DNA from: Brachionus manjavacas
Taxonomy: Eukaryota; Rotifera; Eurotatoria; Ploima; Brachionidae
Length of the DNA: 64,000 nt
Assembly: GCA_019054805.1 (NCBI GenBank)
Contig: JAHQIY010000004.1
Span: 4,588,001 to 4,652,000, forward strand
Direction of reading: 5' to 3'
Positions 12,341 to 24,800 of this stretch are shown here, in pieces (position 1 is the first letter of the stretch; every line of letters begins with the position of its first letter). A model generated the notes under the pieces. It had not been told where the DNA came from, ran no database searches, and saw only the letters and a list, made by a program, of their open reading frames with translations. A program made the position numbers and the translations under genes.

Positions 12341-12935
12341 AAATTGATCTAAAAAGTGATTGAAAGTTATTTTTTCTTTGCTTTTAAAAAAATCGCATAA
12401 TTTCAACGATAAAAATAATTATACATACTTTAAATTTTTTTATGTAAAATATTAGCAATTTATAAATTTAGATAATTGTAAGCTTAGAAATCATTTCTAA
12501 GACGAATCTTTAATTTCGATTAAAAATTTTGGTAATGCGCTGTTATGTAAATTTATCGAATTTTTAAAATTATTTCTAAAGTGATTATTATTTTAAATTA
12601 ACATTTTTATTATTATTAAAAATTAATTATAAATTTCTAATCTAAAATTATAAGACATTATTAATAAAGAATTTCAAAGAAAATTTTCCCGAATTCATCA
12701 AGTTAAGATAAGTCCTTCTTTCAAAAGTCATATCAGTAACTTAATGTTTAGTTTTTTATCCTTTTCATAAAAAAGAGTTTTTCCTCATTATTATATTAAT
12801 TCAATAAAATAGTTACACGTAAAATAAAATTATAATTTCAAAATACTGAAACATATAAGTCTTGAAAAAAAATTTTTTATTTCTATTCTTGTTATCAAAT
12901 ATTTGACTTCAGTTAATTTAAAATTTAGAAAGAAA
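12341..12935. other. LINE-TMBIM4 spacer
   Basis: About 600 bp, very AT-rich, presumably the TMBIM4 promoter and 5' UTR. No feature recognised. Confidence 0.35.
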
Positions 12936-13906
12936 ATGAATTTTAATTCTTCAAACCAAAATAACCCATTGTTTGTTCCGGGTCTGAACAAAGGTCCGAG
13001 TGTTCTTAACTCAAGCCCTCATGTGAGATTGGGGTATTTGAAAAAAGTTTATGGAATTCTCTCGATTCAATTAGCACTTACAACAGTACTTACTTCAATT
13101 GTCGTTCTTTCACCGAGCATTCAATTATTCTTAATTTCCAAGTATATTTTTTAAAAAATTTACTATAATTTTTTTATCATTATCAATTTTTTTGTTGCAG
13201 CATTTGGCTCCTGATGGTCAGTGCAATCGGAAATATTGCCACTACTTGGATACTCTTGGAAAAACGAAATGATTATCCAACCAATTTCTATCTATTGGGA
13301 GCATTTGTAAAATATTTATAAAAATTTAAGCAATTTTTTTTTAACTATGAAAATTTTAGACTTTCCTAAATTCAATCAGTCTTGGAATGATAGGTAAGAA
13401 ATACTCCATCTAATTTTAATTAGGAACAAAATTTAAAAATTATTTTTTTTATTTTAGTGGCACAATATCCAGCATACATTGTTGCTGAGGCATTTTTGCT
13501 AACAACAGTTATCACTCTAGGTTTAACAGCATACACTTTCACCTCCAAAACTGATCTGACTTATATTGGCAGCTATTTGTACTCACTCTTACCAGTCTTA
13601 TTGATTGGAAGTTTCCTTCATGTAAGAAATTCAGAACTCGGCTTTTAATCCTCAATTAATTTTTCATTTTAGATTTTCTTTGGCAATTCTTTTACCGATA
13701 CAGTGTTGGCAGTGTTCGGAGCTATTTTGTTTGCTGGCTACATTATATACGATACAAATTTGATTATGAAACACTTGAGTGCTGAAGAATATATTATCGG
13801 TGTATTGAACCTGTACATGGACATAATCAATTTGTTCATTAAATTGCTTAAAATACTAAAAGCATTGAATGGAGAGGAAAAGAAGGAAAAGAAAAGACGA
13901 GAATAG
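12936..13906 (+). CDS. TMBIM4: TMBIM4 / Lifeguard 4 (Golgi anti-apoptotic protein)
   Basis: Seven-helix membrane protein of the Bax-inhibitor-1 family, expected in Golgi/ER membranes, where it modulates calcium and apoptosis. Exons: 12936-13141, 13201-13306, 13360-13393, 13458-13621, 13673-13906; introns are 51-64 nt, all GT..AG and in phase; 247 residues (human about 238). Evidence: VRLGYLKKVYGILSIQLALT at the first membrane segment, then SNIWLLMVSAIGN, FLNSISLGM, ACT-type helix AEAFLLTTVITLGLTAYTF, and the C-terminal GYIIYDTNLIMKHLSAEEY and LNLYMDIINLFIKLLK. Asp 197 and Asp 220 fit the conserved di-aspartate pair of the family. The tail is a charged KKEKKRRE stretch. The ATG at 12936 opens a cytosolic N-terminus; the upstream in-frame TTG is not a start. 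Confidence 0.94.
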
Positions 13907-16569
13907 AAAAGTGAAATTCATCAATAGAATATTTATTTTTTTGTAAAATTTGATTTGATTAACCATTAAAATTATTTAATAAACTTTGAATTAATTTGTT
14001 GCTTTTTAGTAAAATTGTTTGTATAATTTTAATTTAAAACTTTTGGGAAACTTAGTGTGTTGGTTTTTAAAAATAAAGATTACTTTTACGATAGGAAAAA
14101 TATTTACTTTATTTAGAGAAACTATTTTGTAAAATATCTTTCAATCTAAATTGTTTTTCAAAATAGTGTTATTGTTTACCATTTAATGTTTGTTTGTTGA
14201 AAGTTAACTTTTCTTAGATCATTCTAGAAATAATTCGGAATTTATTTTTTCACATTTGATTTCTGGATATTTTAATTTAAAAGATGATTTTATCTTTTAC
14301 AGCCAGAGCTAATTCATTTTTACTAAACTATCAAGTTAATTAAAGAATATGCTTCTTAACTGTAAGATAATTGAATAATGTTAAATTTTAAGAATAAATC
14401 TGTATTAAGCTGTATTCTACAAGTCTGAAAGAAATCAAAATTTTAAGATTAAGAAAACTAAGCTACATAAGTTAGTGAACTTTGTGATGAACTTGAAATT
14501 TTAGGTCGTAAATAAGCATACTTTCTTTATAATTTTTATTAATGAATAGTTAAGTTAAAAATAATACTAAGATTGGTCAAATAATTTTACCGTTTTTATC
14601 GAACATTCACGACATATAGCTTCAATATGGTCTTGGCTTTAAGATGCCGTTCCCCAAGGAGGTGAACCTTTGAGCCCAAAAGATGATAAATAGAAGGGTA
14701 ACGCTGTGGGCTTTATGCTTGCTGAGGGAGAATTTCAGTTTAATCTATTTTTTTTATTTTTGATATTTTTATAATATTGTGTTTTTTTTTTGTTTTTATA
14801 TGGTTCTAAATGTTTTTTAAGGTCTAGTATTTTATTGATTAAAACCACCTTTTTCTCGGTTGAAAAAAGAAGGATATTTTTATTGAAGTGAAGCATAAAT
14901 TTGATTAATTTTGTCACTAAGGATCTCTTGATTTAAAGAAAAATCATGTACTAGAAATATAAAATCACTTTTTTCAAAGCTTCTTTTTTGACAGTCGGTT
15001 GAGGTGGGTCTATTCAGTGATTTCTGTTATAATAATTTCGATAATAGACAATTTCTTTTTAAAAGCCAGACAAACCGTTTATCAAGAGGATTTAGAAGTG
15101 ATATTCTACAAAATTTGATATTTCGTTGAATATCAAAAGGTCTAAAACTTTTGAAACATTTCTGCAGTTTTTCTTAACTTTATTTAAGTTAAAGTGATGA
15201 ATTATGGTTTACCGTGATGTTTTTTTAAGGTCACTTGATTTATTAAGGAATTAATTTGGAAGTATTAAGCTTCTAATTTTTCATCTTTCAAAGGCTGGTA
15301 TCATCACGGTTAGTAAATTTATACAACCAATCTTTTTCTTTTACATTTCTTTACTTCACTAGACATATTTCACCAATTTTTTTTTGTTATGACGTAATGA
15401 CAACAAAAAATTCCAAAACTTTAAAAGTTGAAATTTTACAAAAAGTTTATAAACGTTTCATAGAGTAAGGCATATAATTTTATGCGAGCATTGAATTTTT
15501 TTTATCTAGCAAATAACATGACTTAAAATTTTAGAATTAAAGAAAAGATGGCACCATAAATAACTTACCATGTATAATGACTCTAAATTTTTTGATATAT
15601 CAAAATTGATGAATATTGAGACAAAAAGGTAATTTTAAATTCTGCAAAATCATGTAAATAAATTAATTATTGATTTTATATTTTATTTATTCACGCAGGA
15701 TAGTTTAAATTTCTCGATTGAAAATTATCTAGAATAATATTTTTTTTAACTTATAAAAAAATTGAATAATCATTTAATGGGTCACTAGTAATGGGTTAAT
15801 AGTGACTCTTCAAGGAATAAATAGTTTAACCCTACACAATATTAAATTATCTCTAATAATAATAAGCTATAATTTATTATTTGAATTTTAGGTAGAAAAA
15901 AGACTAGTTGTAATAAATTCAAATGTTGTCACTATCGAGATAATAATGAATTAAAATTTCTATTAAAATTTTCATTAATTAGTAGTTTAGTAATTTTTTA
16001 ATCAAAAAATTATGAATCATTTGCTTGTGTTTGAATTTTCTATGTAAATAAATTTAATCATTCGAATGCAATTATGTTTACTTTAGTTTGTTTTCTTAAG
16101 AATTTACTTTATTTTTTTTCTTTCAACCTTTTTTAGTTAATTTTTAATTATTTCTTTAACTTATTTAGTTTGAACTTTAAATTTAATTTTACTTAATTTT
16201 AAATTTTGATTTTTAATTTGAAATAGTTATTTCCTAATACAAATAAAAGAATAAATAAGTAAATAAATTTCTATCGATTTTTTCCTTTATAACAATTTCT
16301 TGCACTGAAAAAAATTGATTTAAATCGGTCATATTTGACTCTAATAGACATAATTCATAAGTGCATTCTAATATTAAATGCTAGATGATATAAATAAAAT
16401 AATCTTTATCTACGAAAAATTAAATTTTTTAATTTTCAACCAAAAATTTTAACTTTTGATTAATTTGAGAATTTTGAAAAAAAATGGTATATAAATTTTT
16501 TATAATTTTTATTTATTGAATTTCTCGACATTTAAGATTTAAAGTTAAAGTTAAGTTAAGTTAAGCGAA
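13907..16569. other. Gene-poor AT-rich region after TMBIM4
   Basis: 2.7 kb with no supportable gene. AATAAA-like signals soon after the TMBIM4 stop (for example TTTAATAAAC near 13976) probably end that transcript. A GC-richer island at about 14620-14730 stands out but matches no RNA gene I recognise; its reverse complement has short open stretches that could be retroelement debris. The rest is AT-rich with homopolymer runs. Confidence 0.4.
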
Positions 16570-16850
16570 GAAGCAAGGAATGTAGGTCCTGAAATTAACA
16601 CGGAGAAGACCGAATGTATGATGTTTAATCAGAGCTCAATTTAAAACGGGATCAAGCTAGATAAAAATAACATTCGTAAAGTTGAGGATTTCATATATCT
16701 TAGCTCGAAGTTAAAATCATGTGAGGTCGATTTTTATCACCGGAGATCACTCGCATGGACAGTCTATTGTTGATTAAATGCGGTGAAATTTCTCTGTAAA
16801 TTTTTTCTAGGAAAATCCATCTTATCCACTCTGAATCAATGAATGATAAT
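16570..16850 (+). mobile_element. Short dead LINE RT fragment
   Basis: A broken plus-strand frame reads GPEINTEKTECMMFNQ, then KVEDFIYLSSKL, RRSLAW and NAVKF. This is the order and spacing of the palm-to-thumb segment of non-LTR reverse transcriptases (INxxKTExM, VxxFxYLGS, RIxxAW). It is only about 280 bp with stops, no ends and no tail. Confidence 0.75.
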
Positions 16851-19800
16851 TGAAATCGAAACTTAAATCAAATTTCATAAATTTAATCAGTTTTTGGTTA
16901 AAAAAAATTTAAATTCTTTTTCAAACGATTAAATTGTAATGCAAAATTGATTTTTTGATTTAAATAATATTATTTCAAAGACCTAACTAAAAATTAACCT
17001 ATTAAAGTAAATTTTATTTCAATAATTTATTTTATTTAAATTTTTAATATAAAGGTGACAAAAAAATCGAAATCCATTTTTAGTACAATTTATATCTTAT
17101 GTTTTTCTTTTTTATAGGAGTGAAATTTTTTTTTTTCTATTTAGTTATGACTACCTATTAACAATGGGTGGTCGAAAATTAATTTCTGACCCAAATCTTT
17201 TTTTGCATTAAAAAGAAAAGGAAAAAGGTTTTAAAGTAATAACAATAGTTTAATATTTATAGTTTATTTAAAAAACTATCTAAAAATGAAAAATTTCTTT
17301 TAAATATTTTAATGAAATCATAAAAACTTATTACAAGTAGATTTCATTCCATCTTCCGTCTATCAATCTCATTCATAATAATTTTAAATTATGGACTCTA
17401 AAACAGTGGTTAAAAGCATTTATTACACAATCAAGATTTTTATTGAAATCAAATATTAAAAGTAAAAATCATAATAATAGAAATATTCGCATAATCTGAG
17501 CTAATAAGAATAAAATAATTTTATCTAAAATATTTAATTCATGTATTTAAGAATAAGAGATAAATTAAATTTTTTTCCTCATTTGTTAGAGTAAATAAGC
17601 AATTTGTAGCTGCCGTTTAATATAACTGAAAAAGATATCAAAGTTAGTTTTAAAATGAATAGGTTAATTTAAATTATGGTAAAATGAGCTCTTGCATTCT
17701 AAACAATGAATACACATCACCTGATTTTTATCTACATTGGTTTGATTTAAGAATTTTGGAGGCTAATCTTTTTTTAATTCACGAGAGCCGAATCTAATAA
17801 GACAATAAAGAAATTGTCACCTTAAAAGTTAAAAATAGACAACTCTCTTTTGGAGCAAATGTCTGGCAAGAAACACGTGTTAGTGGGAGAAAAAAATGGG
17901 ACAACCATGCAAGAAACCTACAAAAATCTGGTTTGATTGCTATCACTTTGTTTTAATAAAATATTTTATTAAGGCTAAATCTGTCAAAATACGATGAGTG
18001 TTAAGACAAGGCAAGATTCCAAAAATAATTGTCCTTGTAATTTTTGGGTCACGTTTAGTCAAATGGTTAAATATTGTGGATAAGAAATTTTTAATCATTA
18101 GTACATTATAAACAAAGAAAAAATTTTTTTTAAAAATTTAGAACATCAGTTCATAAAATAATTTAACTTTTTGATTTGTCTAAATAGACTTAAAACTTTG
18201 AATTAATTCATACCTAATGCATGTAAAACAAGGAAATTTCGAAGAGGATAGGAAATAACAAGATATAAACATTATTACTTAGATAATAATGCTTTTAAAG
18301 GTTAAACTAACAAATATTTTAAATAACTTGGTATTAGAGTGACCCAATGGTTGTATAAGTAATAGAAAATTTTTTTTGTTTTATAAATATAGGAAAAATA
18401 ATATGTATTTTATGTTATCTGTTTTCAAACATTAAAAAAGAACAAGGATGCTTAGTTAGCGCTTTAGCCATTTTTTATTTAAAATAAAATAAAAATATGA
18501 TTTAGAAATATTACCTTGATTAGTAAAAATTTTGCTGGTTGGTTTCAAAATTATGAAGATATTTTAAAAATCAAGCGAAAAATATTTTTCTCACAATACA
18601 CTATTGCATGCAGTGTTACATAATTTTAGTCAATAGTTTACTAAAAGTTAAAATTTTTGAAGATAGATAATCAAATATAATTCAAATGTAAGCATAAATA
18701 AGTGTCATTGTTTTAGAGTACCCAAGATCGAAAAAGAAAAATTTGTTTTGAGGTGTTTTTTTAAGAGGTGTCAAAGCTACATCATTCAAAGCAATGTGCA
18801 TGCTCCAATAAGCGTCAAAATCTTTTTTAGACACGGCAGATTTATTTGGTCGCGTGAGTCCATATTCGAAATCTACGCAAATATTTTGATTTAATTTGGA
18901 TGTTTATTTTTCTAATTTTAATTTAGCCTTAAGTTTAAGTTTAGTTTTAATTAAGATTTTCAACTCATTAGTTTTTTACAATAAGATATAGAGACCAAGC
19001 TCGATGGGTTTATACCTAATTTTTAATTGATATTTAATTTTATACTTCTGATTTATGATTTAACAATTTTTAGCCGAATTTTTCAAAGAATTAGTTTTTG
19101 TCTCTCGATAGAGAGTAAAATTGTGGTCACACTTGAAAGATTGAAAATAATGGCCAAATTAAATTAGGAAGAAAATCTAAATACTTTTAATAATTGCATT
19201 TTTTTTAATTTAGCAAATGGTAATTATTTTTTTCCCATTGCTGGTTTTTAGATTCATTGGACAAGCTTTCTGAACATGTCCATCAATACAAGTCTCGTTT
19301 GAGACCAATTTGTTTTTTTACATAAAAATTGTTTAAAATAGCATAAATTCATACTTTTTTTTACAAAGAAAAGAACATTCCTGAAATTTTGTTTTTTGTT
19401 AAAAGATAATTCATAATGGTACATATTTGATTACTCATTTTAGTTTAGTTTTAATCAAAAAATTTTATTTTTTCATAATGTTAAAAATAATTGTTGGATT
19501 AAGTAGGTGGCAAAGCTAATATTATTTTTTAATTTTAATGAGAAACATAAAGAATAAACTGATAATTAATTTAATTTTAGAAAATACATTTTAGGGTAGT
19601 GTCTATGCTCCACGCGAGGACTTATGATGGTTTTAGCTAAATTGTACTTAGATAAGAAACAATTGAATTTTTTCTTAAAATTTGAAGGATTTCTAGTGGA
19701 ATTTTTCTTTTTTTTTTTTGAAAATAATCTATAATTTTAAAAATGATATTTTTTTAAAGTTCATTTAATTTTTTTTTAAATTACTCTGATTAATAAAACT

Positions 19801-21832
19801 CCTTTCGCTTTTAGATAAGAACAGATAAAAAATTAAATTAGTTTTTAAATGCAGAGGTCCGTTAATTCAAAATGTTATAAAAATTTTAACTAAAATTTAA
19901 AATAAAATAAGAAAAATCAAGTACATAAGAGCTCAAAAGTAGAAACCTTTGTCAATAATTTATTTACTGAATTCACTCTACAAATTACAAAGTGCAGTTT
20001 TTTCTCCGAGAAATAGAGCTATTTACAAAAGCGATGACATGGTCCTTGAGTTAATAAATAATCAACATATTTTTGAAGATTTTTTTTGTATTTTTTTTTT
20101 TTGATTTTTAAATAATAAACAACTTACTGAAACGAACTTCGATTTCATCTAAAAAAATAGCCAGAAAGTGTGATAGAGTTTCTCGCGGAAGCAGAACTAG
20201 AGAGGTTTGAATTTTGGATCAACTGACAAAATTCACAGTTAAAGCATTAGATTTATCTTTTCTAGCTAGACTTCTTATCAATGCGCAGTCTAGATTTTCA
20301 TTTTTCCACTGAGTAAAACTAAATTCATAATGATCATAAATTTGACAGTTAATAAAACAAAAAAGAATAAAATTGTCAACAAAATTTTATTTTATTTTCA
20401 AACAAGGAGGGCTCAAAGTTCCAAGAGTCAATTTTGCTAAAATTAAGTCTAGCTCTCTGAACGTTCCAAAAAGAAATACAAAGAATTTGAAATTTTTTTT
20501 AATTTTTTTTTAGGTTTCCAGTAGGACTTGAGCAAAAACGGAAACGAGAGCTTGAAAATCACTCGCTCTATTTGCTTCATACAATTTTGATAACTGACTG
20601 TATTATGATAACTTGAGCTATTTTAATTCAAATTTTCATTAAATTAGCATACTTAATATGCGCACTTCAATTTTTCTCTCTCTCTTTCTCTCCAAACTCG
20701 AATTCAAATGTTCTTGTTTGAGATTTTATTTGTTTGAGCCAATACGGCACAATAAAACTGCAAGTTGAAATAATTATAATCAATTTTTTTCATAACATTA
20801 GAAATTCTCGCTAGAATTTGGCAAATTTTAAATGGCTGCAGTTAACGAGCTCAATGCAAAGCTTGAAATTGGGGACTGCCATTTTTTGATGTTGAATTGT
20901 ATTCGATTCGATTTGTGTGCGCATATTTACTCGTGCCAGTGCGAGCACTTTAGTGTGCACAGAACAACCAAGTGCAAGTTTTTTTTTCTTCTATACTCTA
21001 GTTGCAATTTTGTTTCAAAAATTCAAATCGCTTTCCGATATCGTCATTTAATAATCATAATGTAAATCATAATTTCGCTCACAATATTCAAAATTTGCTT
21101 CAAAACTCTCACTTACAGGCTCTCTCTTTTCTTTTCTTTTTTCTAATTTTTATGTCAGTTTTTGTAAACTCATTTTCTCATTGTGGTCATTGATTAACTC
21201 TTTTGATGAAGTTTGAGTGCATGGTAGCTTTGCCACAATTTATTGCACGACTTACTCCATCTCTCCAGCTATCACAGGTGATTAAATTCACTCAAAACAA
21301 GATAAGAATGGGTTCAATGCAATTTGTTGCATAAAATCAATTGAGTTGTTTTTGAGCAAATTATTCTGACCTTTGCAGTGACAAGTATTCCCTCTTGAGA
21401 AGCAGGTGGATATTTTTGCCATGTGACACGGCATGACATACTGGCAAAGAGTCTTTCAGGCTAGATATGGAGATAAATAGAAGAGAGAAATTTCAATTGA
21501 TAATTTTAAGCTTTAGAAAAGTTATCTTGAAATTTTTGGAAAAAAATTGAATTCCGTTGTTTCTTTTTTGCAAGTGCTAATTTGATAAGACAAAATAATT
21601 GGTTTCATGCAAGGTACTTTTTTTGTAGTAAATAAAAATCTACTGAGGGAACATATTGCGGGAATAGATTTGACTAATAACGTTGTTTATTCTCTAGTCC
21701 TAGATATTTCATAGCAAATGATGTTGTTATTTTAGTATGCGAAGCGAATCTGATTAATCACACGTGAAAATGGTTCTATAGCACACAATTTCCAATTATA
21801 AAAAATTAGTCAAAGTTATCTAAAAATACTCA
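16851..21832. other. Long intergenic region upstream of the CCCH gene
   Basis: 5 kb without a supportable gene. The first 3 kb are AT-rich and featureless. From about 20000 to 21800 the sequence is visibly less AT-rich, with pyrimidine runs (TTTCTCTCTCTC near 20680) and a 77-codon frame at 20832-21065 with no family resemblance. This part is the likely promoter, 5' UTR and cis-regulatory region of the CCCH gene starting at 21833. Confidence 0.4.
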
Positions 21833-24800
21833 ATGTTGACGAATACTTATTACCATTCGCAATTTAATCCACTAAGCCACTCGCAGCCAATTCAACTGGT
21901 CCAGCATCCACAGCAGCACTTGGGTCCAAACAAGACAATAAAAAGTAACTTTTTTACTACACGAACTAATATTCATCTACGAATGAGTATTTTCTGTCTT
22001 TATTTTGGACTCGATCCAAAAAATACAAAAATCGATCAAACTGTCTAGAAACTCGATTCGCTAGTTCATAATTATAATTTTGACATTTTGCTCTTTTTTA
22101 TGAATATTTATGTTCATTAAAAAAAAATGAAAAAAAAAAAAATTTTTTTTATATATTTATAAAAATTAATTTTGATTAATCAAAACATTTTTGTTAAATT
22201 AGCATAGAATCGATATATATTGAATTGGGTCGAGAACAAACCTTAACTGATCTAAAGATAAATTTTGACAATTTAAAATTTTTCTAGTTCAATCTGATAT
22301 GGAGTACACACAAATGAAACTCGAAGTGCCCGTTATAATCACATCTAATTACGGATTTGATCAAGTTAGTTTTTTTGTTTTCTTTTTGAAAAAATCCCCA
22401 TAGCTAAATAAAGGCGTCATGCTCATGTGTTTGCTTTAGAGGAGTTTTCACTCTACTAGATATGTCCGCGTTTTTTTAAATAACTATTCTAATCGATTTT
22501 AAACCAAAGGTTTCCTATTCAAATTTCACTCTTTAATTTTTTTGTCAAAATTTTATCTGGTCTGTTTCTTTCTAAATTAAAACAAAAAAAACAAAAACTA
22601 GTTTAACAAAATTCAGTTGACATTTTTTATTCAATTTGATTTTATTTTAGAACTATTTTATTCTATTTCACTTTTCACATACCGAAAAAGCCACACTGTC
22701 AAAATTTACGATCAGTCCATCCGGTTTTTAAAGCATCTGAAAAGAAAATATTTAAAAATAAATTCTCGAGAACAACAAAAAATTTAGATAATTTAGTTAA
22801 TTAATTTTTCTTATACCACAATTTCGAATTTTGAAAAATCAATTTTTTCCTAATGATTCCTTATAGCTTTAGTTTATTTTAATCATTTATTGAAAGGAGT
22901 AGACAAGAAGCCTTAGCCCGATGCTTGATCGAACTTAGCCCTAATAGAGCCATTTCAAGCCATTGAAACCATTCAATGTCTAAACATATACTTGTTTCAA
23001 GTATCAAAAACTAGGCATGAGCTTCTATTGAATTTGTTGACCAGACTTGTACCAAAGTCTTAGTCTCACAAGTCAAAAAAATATTCCTGCGACAAAATCT
23101 TTTTTTCTCTTCCGAACAGCCAAAAATTCATGTCAGTGCGACAGTGTTGACAAAAAAGTCAAAGTTACGACTTGGACTTGTGACTTTTATTAATTCTCTT
23201 GGTAGGTTTATAGTGTCGCTTTTAGCAAACAAAAACTAATGCGATTCATGAAAATTAACAAAAATATTAACAATAAAGCTTTTTATTTTTTAATACCAAA
23301 ATTTGTTTTCTTGAAGAATCTTTTTTTTTTGTTACCTCAGTACTTTGATTTTGTTTGAATCATTTATTATTCATGGTAGTAGAACTGCAGCAAAAGTAAC
23401 AAGCCTTAAACCTGTCCATGATCAAACTTAGCATAAACTGATAGATTTTTCTAAGTAACAACAGATTTGTCTCTAACCATTCTCTTGCTATTAGATCTTC
23501 TCAGATTAATGGCGAGACTTTTTAGTTCATTTCATTTACCATCTTAATTTGCTTAGGGCTCAAGTCACCTCTCATTCTTTTAAATTTTAAATCCATTCTG
23601 ATACGGCTCCAATGCAAATACATTTCACCAATTTTGTCACTTCTCGTAATTCATGCAGTTTATTAATAAAATCAATTTTTATCAAGGTTGATTGGAAAAA
23701 ATCTCTTTTACTATTCATTTTGAGTGTGAAAAAAAATTATTTAAAAATCTTTCAAGAAAAAAAAAATTAAATAAGATAGAATAAAAAAAAGGATTAAATA
23801 ATGAAAAAATTAAAAAGTTAAGTTGAAATAGCTAGAGGTTAGAAATGTTTAAATATTTGATAGTTCACGAAAAAAAGAAGAAATTTTTAGGTCGCAATTA
23901 CACAATGGAATTGGATATTCGATTATCATGATTCAAAACCATCTCTAAATGTCGTAGTTTTATTTCGAATTTTTATTTTTAATTTTTTTTATGTATCTGT
24001 TTTTTAAATAATAACAAAATAAAGAGCTCGCAATTAGAAATAATTAAATAATTAAATCTTTTTTTTTTAACAAGAAATTTTGTTAATTAAACTTGAATAG
24101 GTAATGATTTAGAGAAATGCAAAAAAGTCAATTTTATCTAATTGGTAAATATTGGTAAAATTAAAATTTTTGTCAATAAAATCAAACTATCAAATATTTC
24201 TGGAGCAATAAAATAAAATTTGATGATAATGTGATCCAGGGGCCTTGTTGTGCATTCTCGAATTTTTTTTTCTAAATTTCTCGTTTGTAACATGATGATT
24301 TGGCTTTTGATTTTGTGGGAATTATTTTTTTATTTTCCAAGTGCCAACTATCTCCATGTAGGGTCGAAATAACTGGAGCATACTCTTCCATATTTTCAAC
24401 AACACTTAATTATCGAAGTTTCAAGGTTTTAATATATTCTAGTATTTTACCTATGAAATGATGATGAATTTTACTTAGGAAACAAGAAACTTTATTTTTT
24501 TAGATTAGTTTAGTTTAGTAGATAAGTCAAAAAGGACTAAGCCTGTTAGTTTGTCATTTGAAAAGACAAGCTGTTGTGAAAAACAAGAATCCTCGGTATA
24601 CCGATTGAATTGATTGATATATGGCCCGTATTCTTGTGATGGCATCATCTCTGACTCATATGTTTAGTCGGTTTTTAAAGGAGTTAGATGTTTTGGCAGA
24701 TGTGGCTGAATTTGGTAGTGCAAAAGCAAAAGTAAAACGCTTTTTGTAGCTCTTGTTTTTGTCCGAATGAAATTTCCGATGTTCATCATTTGTCACCACA

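Noticed and set aside
20832..21193. Short frames of 77 and 63 codons upstream of the CCCH gene
   Set aside because: No family resemblance, no signal or domain, no splice context; probably promoter or UTR sequence with lower AT content.
21833..22048. Stand-alone 71-residue protein
   Set aside because: The first 112 nt end at a GTAACT donor and join in phase through 22288-22364 to the CCCH exon. The rest of the frame is intron.
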